Source: an uncultured Pseudomonadota bacterium
Lineage (GTDB): Bacteria > Desulfobacterota_B > Binatia > UBA9968
Assembly: GCA_946478635.1 (NCBI GenBank)
Contig: CAMLCX010000280.1
Location: forward strand, 1 to 6,597
DNA length: 6,597 nt
Reading direction: 5' to 3'
In this document: positions 1 to 4,203 of the stretch, one piece after another
Layout of the letters: the number at the start of each line of letters is the position of its first letter
Position numbering within the stretch: position 1 is the first letter of the stretch
The notes under the pieces: model-generated
What the model saw: only the letters and a program-made list of their open reading frames with translations
Database searches by the model: none
What the model was told of the DNA's origin: nothing
Position numbers and translations under genes: made by a program

Positions 1-11
1 TCTTCCGATCT
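1..11. other. Residual Illumina adapter end at the contig edge
   Basis: The first 11 bases, TCTTCCGATCT, equal the 3' end of the common Illumina adapter (…GCTCTTCCGATCT). The next codons, GAC GTG TTT, already read as plausible protein (Asp-Val-Phe leading into HMNLENV), so genuine insert probably starts at base 12. The string GACGTGT at 12-18 also occurs in an adapter, so the exact border is uncertain by a few bases. This is a sequencing artefact, not biology. Confidence 0.8.
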
Positions 12-740
12 GACGTGTTTCACATGAACCTCGAAAACGTCATGCAGGTGCATGAGCAGGGCCTCGTGCTCGAAAAATTGCCGCCCGAAGCCGACGTCTT
101 CGCGAGCCATCTCAAGGGCACCTACTGGGTGGCGACGCGCTTCAACACTTTGGTCGCCGCGTGGAACACGCAGTTGGTCGGGAAATCGGACGAACCGAAA
201 AGTTTTGAAGAGTTTGCCGAGCCGAAATGGAAGGGCAAACTTTTGGCCGAGCCGCGCGACGCGGAGTTCTTGATCGCTTTCGCCGAACAAAGGTACAAGA
301 GCGCCGACAAAGCTGTCGCCTTGTTCAAAAGAATCGCCGCCAACGGTGTCGAGTTTCATAGCGGTCATCCGCAATTGGTGGAGCTCTTGATGGCCGGGCA
401 AGGCTCGGTTTGTCTCACCTGCTACACGCATCATTTATTGCCGCGAATGCAGAAAGGCGGGCCGCTCAATTATTTGCGGTCCCTCGGCGTCGGGTTGATC
501 AGCGCGACGGCGGTATTCAAAAACGCGCCCCACCCAAACGCGGCGTGGTTGTTCCATCGCTGGGCCGCTTCGGATGAAGGGCAAAAAGCGTTCGGCATCG
601 AGGGCCGCGTGCCGGCAAATCCGAAAGTCGAACCCGCCGAGGCCATCGGCCTGACAACGGTTTATGGCCTGGGCGAGAAGGAATACCGGGAATTTGCCAG
701 ATATGAAAAGATCTGGAAGCAGATCTTTAGCCTGAGGTAG
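12..740 (+). CDS. Periplasmic solute-binding protein of an iron/ABC-type importer (C-terminal part, 5' truncated)
   Basis: About 242 residues of a family-1 extracellular solute-binding protein (Fe3+/2-aminoethylphosphonate type); full members are about 330-350 residues. The N-terminal lobe and signal peptide are lost at the contig edge. A GTG at 15 could be called as a start, but the frame is open to the edge and lacks a Shine-Dalgarno site, so the gene is partial. Family-like segments are the hinge region YWVATRFNTLVAAWNTQLV, the segment SFEEFAEPKWKGKLLAEPRD, and the C-terminal AWLFHRWAASDEGQKAF with a following GRVPANP, a typical end for this family. The role inferred is capture of a small ligand in the periplasm for an ABC permease. 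No permease or ATPase gene is visible, so the ligand cannot be named. The stop is TAG. Confidence 0.82.
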   Translation, partial: DVFHMNLENVMQVHEQGLVLEKLPPEADVFASHLKGTYWVATRFNTLVAAWNTQLVGKSDEPKSFEEFAEPKWKGKLLAEPRDAEFLIAFAEQRYKSADKAVALFKRIAANGVEFHSGHPQLVELLMAGQGSVCLTCYTHHLLPRMQKGGPLNYLRSLGVGLISATAVFKNAPHPNAAWLFHRWAASDEGQKAFGIEGRVPANPKVEPAEAIGLTTVYGLGEKEYREFARYEKIWKQIFSLR

Positions 741-816
741 GTCGTTGACGCGGCAGACGACTGACGCGGCCGCCGGCCGGGGACAAGCCCCACTTAGCCG
801 AGCCCGGTATCAGAGT

Positions 817-845
817 TTGTATGCGCCGCGCCGCCATTTTATAAA
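817..845 (+). promoter_or_regulatory. Possible sigma-70 promoter for the EVE-domain gene
   Basis: TTGTAT (817-822), a 17-nt spacer and TATAAA (840-845, 5 of 6 consensus) lie upstream of the gene. The predicted start near 852 would leave a leader of about 14 nt, just containing the Shine-Dalgarno GGGAGGA at 853-859. The -35 box is weak (3 of 6). Confidence 0.4.
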
Positions 846-865
846 GAAGCTCGGGAGGAAAGTTT

Positions 866-1276
866 ATGGCAACTCGTTGGTTGTTCAAGACCGAACCGTC
901 GGTCTACTCGTTTCAGCAACTGCAGAAAGACAAGCAAACCATGTGGGACGGCGTGGCCAATAATCTGGCGCTTAAGAATCTCAAGGACATCAAAAAGGGC
1001 GAGCAGATTTTCATCTATCACACGGGTGATGAAAAGGCGGCGATCGGTATCGCGAAGGCATTGGGCGGCGCATATCCCGATCCCGGCAAGAACGATCCCA
1101 AGCTGCTGGTGGTCGACATCGAGGCATCGAAGCCGCTGCCCAAGCCCGTTACCTTGGCTGAAGTGAAGGCGCACCCGAAACTCAAGAATTTCGACCTCGT
1201 TCGTAATTCACGGTTGTCGATCATGAAAGTGACCGACGAGCAGTGGGAGATTATGGAAGGCATGGCCAAGCAATAG
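866..1276 (+). CDS. EVE-domain protein (THYN1-like, PUA-superfamily fold)
   Basis: 136 residues, essentially one EVE domain. Visible family features are the opening RWLFKTEPSVYSFQQL, WDGV at about 27-30 followed by ANNLALKNLKDIKKGE, the FIYHTGDEKAAIGIAKA strand pair (about 49-65), an AYPDPG turn, and the closing LVRNSRLSIMKVTDEQW. EVE domains are PUA-like pockets that bind modified bases in nucleic acid; what this one reads is unknown. The loop usually reads RNYQAR, but here it is ANNLAL, a variant I recall from a subset of bacterial members. The start is set by GGGAGGA at 853-859, 6 nt before ATG. The next gene lies 168 nt on, across a palindrome, so any operon is loose. Family call is secure; function is not. 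Confidence 0.9.
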   Translation: MATRWLFKTEPSVYSFQQLQKDKQTMWDGVANNLALKNLKDIKKGEQIFIYHTGDEKAAIGIAKALGGAYPDPGKNDPKLLVVDIEASKPLPKPVTLAEVKAHPKLKNFDLVRNSRLSIMKVTDEQWEIMEGMAKQ

Positions 1277-1304
1277 GCGCGAGCCGTGAGGCGAGAGGCG
1301 CGAG
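1275..1304. repeat. Short direct repeats in a GAG/GCG-rich intergenic tract
   Basis: The 9-mer AGGCGCGAG occurs at 1275-1283 and 1296-1304, with the related GTGAGGCGAG between. The first copy includes the end of the EVE stop codon. It looks like a decayed tandem tract of roughly 10-nt units. I recall similar GTGAGTCGTGAG-type tracts from intergenic regions of environmental deltaproteobacteria, but cannot verify kinship here. Confidence 0.45.
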
Positions 1305-1351
1305 TCAGAGAAGAAATAGGCATTAGCCATATAGAGAAGGTATAACTCCGA

Positions 1352-1420
1352 CTCTGCGAACTCTGTGTCTCTGTGGTGAATCTTCGGATTTTTCACCGCG
1401 GAGGCGCGGCGGACGCGGAG
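1352..1420 (+). repeat. Long intergenic palindrome with cUUCGg tetraloop (RNA hairpin in the methyltransferase leader)
   Basis: The arms are 1352-1380 and 1392-1420 (29 nt each). Strict complementarity is 20 of 29, but six of the nine mismatches are U·G in a + strand transcript, giving 26 of 29 pairs. The same positions would be A/C mismatches in a minus transcript. Two further pairs (T1381-A1388, C1382-G1387) close a C(UUCG)G tetraloop at 1383-1386, with a three-T bulge at 1389-1391. The left arm core CTCTGTGTCTCTGTGGTGAA resembles a dispersed palindrome I recall from many bacterial genomes. It lies 24 nt upstream of the methyltransferase ATG, so it would form in its 5' leader or act as a boundary after the EVE gene. 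No U-run follows, so a simple intrinsic terminator is unlikely. Confidence 0.75.
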
Positions 1421-1444
1421 ACTAAGAAACGTAAGGATAAGAAA

Positions 1445-2386
1445 ATGGCGGACGAACAAAAACACGGACACAAGCACGATCACGATCAAGCGCATGATCA
1501 CGGCCACGATCACGAGCATTCCCACGAGCACGGCCATGGGCACGCTGACAAGCAGGCGGAGCAGCACGGTCATTCGCACGATCACGGTCACGAGCAAAAA
1601 ACACGCTTCCACGACCCCGCCCATGCCGCCGAGTTCGACCAGCGCGGGTTGTCCGGCATCCGCAGCTCGCTGACGGAAAAACTCATTGAAATGCTCGCGC
1701 TCAAAGGCGGCGAGTTGATTCTCGATGTCGCGACCGGTACCGGCCGCGTCGCCCGGCCGCTCTCCCAAAAGATGACTGGTGGAAAAATCATCGGCGTCGA
1801 TCAGGCTCTCGCGATGCTTGACGTCGGCCACCAGCACAAAGATCCGATTTCTCATTATGCGCAAAGCGCGGGTGAGGCGGATAAACTGCCGTTCAAGTCG
1901 AACACGTTCGATCGGGCGTTTGTATCGTTCAGCTTGCACCATTTCGGCAATCCCGCCGGCGTTGTCAGCGAGGTGCTGCGCGTGCTCAAGAACAGCGGGC
2001 GCTTCGTCGTGCTCGACCCGATCATCGAAGAAGCCAAGGACGCGGTCGATATTCAACTGGAGGCGAAAATCAATCAAGTGTTCCGGCGCACCCACGGCGA
2101 CGAATTTCGCTATCACACGGCGAGCAGCATCCAGCGCCTGCTGACCAAAGCGGGCTACCGGGTGCCGCGCACCAATATTTTGTCATATTCGTTCAATCAG
2201 GAAGGCATGGACGGCATCCCCACCGGACAACACTGGCTCGAAGCGGCGCTGGAATTGGAAACCGAGTCGCCGGAATTGGCCGAGCGCATGAAGAAACATT
2301 ATTTCACCTGGCATTCCCACGGCGACCACGCCCACGTGAAGGGAAGCTTCTCCTACGCGCTGATCACCGGAGTGAAGCCGGCGTGA
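1445..2386 (+). CDS. Class I SAM-dependent methyltransferase with a histidine-rich N-terminus
   Basis: 313 residues. Residues 7-49 hold 18 histidines in H-x-H patterns, like the metal-storage tails of HypB, UreE or SlyD. The UbiE/Methyltransf_11-type Rossmann domain follows: motif I LDVATGTGR (93-101), acidic end of strand 2 at D119 in GVDQALAML, motif IV-like FDRAFVSFSLHHF (155-167), then VLRVLKNSGRFVVLDP. The C-terminal third contains a second His cluster, WHSHGDHAH. I find no cysteine in the protein, which argues against an ArsM-type metalloid methylase. Role inferred: methyl transfer from SAM to an unknown small molecule, with Ni/Zn/Co binding by the tail. An in-frame GTG at 1373 would add 24 residues, but they translate the palindrome. 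ATG 1445 has AAGGA at 1433-1437, 7 nt upstream, and is preferred. Confidence 0.85.
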   Translation: MADEQKHGHKHDHDQAHDHGHDHEHSHEHGHGHADKQAEQHGHSHDHGHEQKTRFHDPAHAAEFDQRGLSGIRSSLTEKLIEMLALKGGELILDVATGTGRVARPLSQKMTGGKIIGVDQALAMLDVGHQHKDPISHYAQSAGEADKLPFKSNTFDRAFVSFSLHHFGNPAGVVSEVLRVLKNSGRFVVLDPIIEEAKDAVDIQLEAKINQVFRRTHGDEFRYHTASSIQRLLTKAGYRVPRTNILSYSFNQEGMDGIPTGQHWLEAALELETESPELAERMKKHYFTWHSHGDHAHVKGSFSYALITGVKPA

Positions 2387-2393
2387 GTTTTTA

Positions 2394-2459
2394 GTCTAGC
2401 GTTTAGGGTCTCGGGTCTAGGGTTGGGCAACTCCAGACTCTGGACGCGAGACTCTAGAC
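2394..2459 (+). terminator. 31-bp imperfect hairpin just after the methyltransferase, possible terminator or repeat element
   Basis: The arms are 2394-2424 and 2429-2459 around a 4-nt loop (GGGC). Identity of arm to reverse complement is 22 of 31; four of the nine differences are G·U in a + transcript, giving 26 pairs. It starts 8 nt after the stop codon and is followed by ACAACTTTT, a poor U-tract. A role as transcription end or mRNA 3' stabiliser is plausible. The GTCTAG/GTCTC-rich sequence also looks like a dispersed intergenic repeat, so the two explanations are not exclusive. Confidence 0.5.
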
Positions 2460-2472
2460 AACTTTTAACCAC

Positions 2473-2548
2473 AGGGAGCCAGACCTTGAAGAAAGCCGAT
2501 TTCCGAACTTTTTACCGGGACGCGCATGCAGTCGCGCGTCGGATACCG
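2473..2548 (+). repeat. Direct repeat, left copy (5' end of the AhpD-like gene)
   Basis: Bases 2473-2534 match 3404-3465 at 58 of 62 positions, offset 931. Weaker similarity runs on to about 2548 with an extra TA in this copy. The match covers the Shine-Dalgarno GGGAG, the TTG start and 16 codons. All four differences are third-position and silent (GAT/GAC, TTT/TTC, CGG/CGC, GCA/GCG). Confidence 0.9.
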
Positions 2549-2593
2549 TTGCAATTGACCCCAAGGCCTGTGATGGCTATTATGGCTATATGA
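2486..2593 (+). pseudogene. Truncated 5' fragment of an AhpD-like gene
   Basis: Starting from the same TTG and GGGAG as the complete gene at 3417, the first 16 codons give an identical peptide (KKADFRTFYRDAHAV after the start). The frame then leaves homology and reads unrelated residues to a TGA at 2591-2593. The remaining active-site half is absent. The stop overlaps the antitoxin start as ATGA (2590-2593), so if translated the stub could be coupled to the antitoxin. It is most likely the scar left when the toxin-antitoxin segment joined this locus. Not expected to make a functional protein. Confidence 0.75.
2555..2583 (+). promoter_or_regulatory. Strong-looking promoter for the toxin-antitoxin pair, with a possible operator repeat
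   Basis: TTGACC (2555-2560, 5 of 6), exactly 17 nt, then TATTAT (2578-2583, 5 of 6). Transcription would start about 7 nt further, at or next to A2590, the first base of the antitoxin ATG. The -10 box lies within a 9-bp tandem repeat, ATGGCTATT at 2573-2581 and ATGGCTATA at 2582-2590. This could serve as the antitoxin's autoregulatory operator; that part is inference. Confidence 0.55.
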
Positions 2594-2889
2594 GAAAAGC
2601 AGGAATCGCTGATTTAAAGAACAACCTGTCTCGCTACCTCGATCAGGTGAAGGGCGGCGAATCCATCCTCGTGTTGGATCGAAACCAACCAGTGGCCCAA
2701 ATTATACCTCTGCAAAAAGCGACGGGGAGCGGTGTTCGGGATGATAGCCGGATCGCACGTCTTGAACGCAAAGGGCTCATTCGGCGCGGAACTGGTGACT
2801 CCGGGAAGTGGCTTGCGAAGCGCCGTTTAGTGAAAGTGCGTGGAAGTGTGCTGCAAGACTTATTGGACGAGCGACGGAGTGGCTGGTGA
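2590..2889 (+). CDS. Type II antitoxin, Phd/YefM (VapB-like) family
   Basis: 99 residues. The N-terminal half is the Phd/YefM DNA-binding fold: KAGIADLKNNLSRYLDQVKGG (about 3-23), then ESILVLDRNQPVAQIIPL (24-41), the standard strand pair. The C-terminal segment, with RIARLERKGLIRRG and SVLQDLLDERRSGW, matches the part that wraps and inhibits a VapC toxin. It should neutralise the downstream PIN ribonuclease and repress the shared promoter. No Shine-Dalgarno precedes ATG 2590, and the predicted transcript starts there, so a leaderless mRNA is likely. The stop overlaps the toxin GTG by 4 nt (GTGA, 2886-2889), implying translational coupling. Confidence 0.9.
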   Translation: MRKAGIADLKNNLSRYLDQVKGGESILVLDRNQPVAQIIPLQKATGSGVRDDSRIARLERKGLIRRGTGDSGKWLAKRRLVKVRGSVLQDLLDERRSGW

Positions 2890-3314
2890 GGTTTTGGGAC
2901 ACCTCTGCAATTATTCCCTTATTCCTTACAGAGCGCGGCTCTGCGAAGGCTGAAGTCTGGTATCGTGAAGATTCCGACGTCGTTGTGTGGACTTTGACGC
3001 GCATCGAAGTATTTTCCGCATTGGCCCGTCGACGACGTGAAGAGCCAAGCGCGGCATCGCGACTGCTTGCCGTTCGTCGAGATTTGCTAAGGCTTTGGCA
3101 ACAATGGTCGGAAGTGACGGCAATCGAGATCGTTCGCCGCCATGCGGAGAGAATAGTTGAAACGCATCCGCTAAGAGCTGCCGATGCCCTTCAGATCGGG
3201 GCCGCGTTAACTGCCGCGGACGAGGATCCGACCAGTATTGAATTTGTTACTTTCGACCGAAATCTCGCCGAAGCAGCCGAGCGAGAAGGCTTTCGAGTGC
3301 TAGGGCACGAGTGA
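2886..3314 (+). CDS. vapC: VapC-type PIN-domain ribonuclease toxin
   Basis: 142 residues, a single PIN domain of normal VapC length. The acidic metal-binding set is visible: D5 in RFWDTSAIIPLF, E41 in LTRIEVFSAL, D100 in LRAADALQIGAAL and D124 in FVTFDRNLAEAAEREGF. VapC toxins cleave RNA (commonly tRNA or rRNA) and are held inactive by their antitoxin; the target here is unknown. An upstream ATG at 2808 would extend the protein within the antitoxin coding region. GTG 2886 is preferred because it begins right at the family N-terminus and overlaps the antitoxin stop by 4 nt. All four acidic residues are intact, so the toxin is probably active. The symbol is given at family level only. Confidence 0.9.
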   Translation: MRFWDTSAIIPLFLTERGSAKAEVWYREDSDVVVWTLTRIEVFSALARRRREEPSAASRLLAVRRDLLRLWQQWSEVTAIEIVRRHAERIVETHPLRAADALQIGAALTAADEDPTSIEFVTFDRNLAEAAEREGFRVLGHE

Positions 3315-3365
3315 ATCAGCACTCGGCGCTTCATTGTGTGTTTTGAACTCAACTTATTTGTTCTA

Positions 3366-3387
3366 GAGGACGCGCCGCGCGGTCTTC
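3366..3387. other. Small GC-rich inverted repeat between toxin and AhpD-like gene
   Basis: GAGGAC (3366-3371) can pair with GTCTTC (3382-3387), one pair being G·U, around the GC-only stretch 3372-3381. No T-run follows. It may help end the toxin transcript. The AT-rich stretch 3331-3365 before it could hold a promoter for the next gene, but I see no well-spaced -35/-10 pair there. Confidence 0.25.
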
Positions 3388-3403
3388 TGACCTGAACGCT
3401 GAG

Positions 3404-3477
3404 AGGGAGCCAGACCTTGAAGAAAGCCGACTTCCGAACTTTCTACCGCGACGCGCATGCGGTCGAGTGTCTGACCG
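3404..3477 (+). repeat. Direct repeat, right copy (5' end of the complete AhpD-like gene)
   Basis: This is the partner of 2473-2548. It contains GGGAG at 3405-3409, the TTG start at 3417 and the first codons of the complete gene. Similarity to the left copy begins abruptly at 3404, upstream of the Shine-Dalgarno; the bases before it do not match. Confidence 0.9.
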
Positions 3478-3677
3478 AGCGCGAGAAGATGCTCATCGGT
3501 CTCACCGTGGCGATGATGCGGCTCTGCGATCCCTGAGTGGACCGGCGCCTTGCGGACGCAAGGAAAGCGGGGATGACCGAAGAGGATCTCGATGCGGCAG
3601 TCGATGTGATCGCGGCGGTGGACGCCGGCGTGCTGCAGTCGCTGAATCAGAGAGTGAAGCAAAGAAGCAAGAGCTAA
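3417..3677 (+). CDS. AhpD/carboxymuconolactone-decarboxylase-like protein with in-frame TGA at the CxxC site: candidate selenoprotein (CxxU)
   Basis: 86 codons from TTG 3417 (GGGAG 7 nt upstream) to TAA 3675-3677, with one internal TGA at 3534-3536, codon 40. The frame reads through without shift: LTEREKMLIGLTVAMMRLCDP (19-39), TGA, then VDRRLADARKAGMTEEDL (41-58) and DAAVDVIAAVDAG. This is the CMD/AhpD helical pattern, in which the second half of the redox motif C37-D-P-x40 should be Cys. TGA differs from TGC by one base, but a SECIS-like hairpin follows at the right distance, and AhpD-like selenoproteins are known from metagenome surveys. Against a canonical AhpD enzyme: the usual catalytic Glu position aligns with M25 and the His four residues after the second Cys is R44. 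Likely role: thiol/selenol redox chemistry. Alternatives are a fresh nonsense mutation or a base error. Confidence 0.65.
3537..3563 (+). promoter_or_regulatory. Candidate bacterial SECIS element
   Basis: After the TGA, 17 nt (3537-3553) lead to a GGAC loop (3554-3557). The loop is closed by a perfect 6-bp stem, CCTTGC (3548-3553) with GCAAGG (3558-3563). Two more G-C pairs (3545-3546 with 3567-3568) are possible across a small internal loop. Bacterial SECIS hairpins sit just after the UGA with the apical loop about 16-37 nt on and a G among its first two bases; the E. coli fdhF loop starts at nearly the same distance. The bulged U and GU loop bases of fdhF are not present. Confidence 0.5.
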
Positions 3678-3932
3678 AGAATCGAGTAGCGGACTACGAC
3701 CGGACTACAAGCCCACACCACCTATTAAACCCCAGACATGCGGTCAATCTCCGAGGGAGACGAAGTCCTATCGGATTGTGTTAGACTACAAACAGACCAC
3801 AGAGGCGGCAGGCAGGTTGCCCTGCGCCACCGGCGACAGTGTAACAATAGCAAATCCGACGAGCGTTAAGTGATGTATTGCGCTCAAGTGTGGGTACGAC
3901 GAAATTGGGAGAATAAAACGAGGAGGCGGATC

Positions 3933-4037
3933 ATGCGGTCAAAAAATGCGTCGACTATCAATCATCATGCAAGGACATTCACCGTAACAGTCAAGGAAAA
4001 GCCTGGCGGTGTATATGTTGCACGTTTAAGAATTTAA
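3933..4037 (+). pseudogene. Short ORF resembling the N-terminus of a HicB-type antitoxin, truncated
   Basis: 34 residues after ATG 3933, preceded by a consensus AGGAGG (3921-3926) at ideal spacing. The segment RTFTVTVKEKPGGVYVAR (14-31) looks like the first two strands of the HicB fold, which normally continue into a PELPGC-like segment and about 50 more residues. Here the frame stops as it enters the AAGAATTTAAGGGGT repeat; codons RLRI-stop are made of repeat sequence. I read it as a decayed antitoxin or HicB-like protein whose 3' part was replaced. No hicA-like toxin is recognisable nearby. It could instead be an unrelated real small protein, given the strong ribosome site. Confidence 0.35.
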
Positions 4038-4059
4038 GGGGTCAAGAATTTAAGGGGTG
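4028..4059. repeat. 16-bp tandem repeat, two units
   Basis: AAGAATTTAAGGGGTC at 4028-4043 is followed directly by AAGAATTTAAGGGGTG at 4044-4059, one mismatch in the last base. It truncates the HicB-like ORF. The TTAAGGGGTCA style recalls ends of REP/RAYT-type elements, but no transposase or clear REP hairpin is present, so its class is unknown. Confidence 0.8.
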
Positions 4060-4061
4060 AC

Positions 4062-4127
4062 CTGTTCTCGCTGTTCTCGTGCGCTGTTCTCGTGACTGAC
4101 CCTGTTCTCTGTCTGTTCTCTGTTCTC
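4062..4127. repeat. Irregular cluster of six CTGTTCTC octamers
   Basis: CTGTTCTC starts at 4062, 4071, 4084, 4102, 4113 and 4120, with spacings of 9, 13, 18, 11 and 7. The first and fourth copies are preceded by TGACC/TGACCC. On the minus strand the unit reads GAGAACAG. The spacing is too uneven for a simple microsatellite or CRISPR. It may be slippage debris or a cluster of protein-binding sites. Confidence 0.75.
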
Positions 4128-4203
4128 CTGTAAGAACGACAAACTTCTCTGGTCGATTCGAGATTCTCAGTTAGCGTAGCCTGATCGATCCTGATTCCAG
4201 GTA

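Larger units (their letters stand above)
3678..4203. other. 526-nt accessory intergenic region, mostly without recognisable genes
   Basis: Between the AhpD-like stop and the convergent binding-protein gene. Contents: a weak interrupted hairpin (TCCGA 3750-3754 with TCGGA 3771-3775), a bulged GC-rich hairpin (3804-3828), the small HicB-like ORF at 3933, and two repeat tracts (4028-4059 and 4062-4127). I see nothing supportable in 3829-3920 or 4128-4203. No clear intrinsic terminator is present for either flanking gene. Confidence 0.6.

Noticed and set aside
746..770. Repeated TGACGCGGC (746-754 and 762-770) after the first gene as a regulatory site
   Set aside because: A single 9-bp pair in a GC-rich gap; too short to support a claim, and no partner protein is evident.
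1373..1444. Upstream GTG start extending the methyltransferase by 24 residues
   Set aside because: The extension is the translated palindrome and lacks a Shine-Dalgarno; ATG 1445 has AAGGA at good spacing.
1208..2116. Long open frame on the minus strand opposite the methyltransferase (about 300 codons)
   Set aside because: It is the antisense of the His-rich and Rossmann coding region. Its translation shows long low-complexity valine/leucine runs from antisense His codons and reads through the palindrome; no family match is visible.
3417..3536. AhpD-like gene as a plain nonsense pseudogene ending at codon 39
   Set aside because: Not excluded, but ranked second. The TGA is exactly at the redox Cys position, the frame downstream is undamaged, and a SECIS-like hairpin is correctly placed.
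3738..3863. Small + strand ORF (about 41 codons) after the AhpD-like gene
   Set aside because: No ribosome site, no recognisable sequence, and it runs through a hairpin; likely chance.
3456..3941. Threefold CATGCGGTC (near 3456, 3737 and 3932) as a dispersed repeat
   Set aside because: Nine bases only, with unlike flanks; probably chance in this composition.
4062..4127. CTGTTCTC cluster as a CRISPR array
   Set aside because: Units are 8 nt with spacings of 7-18 nt and no spacer-like segments.
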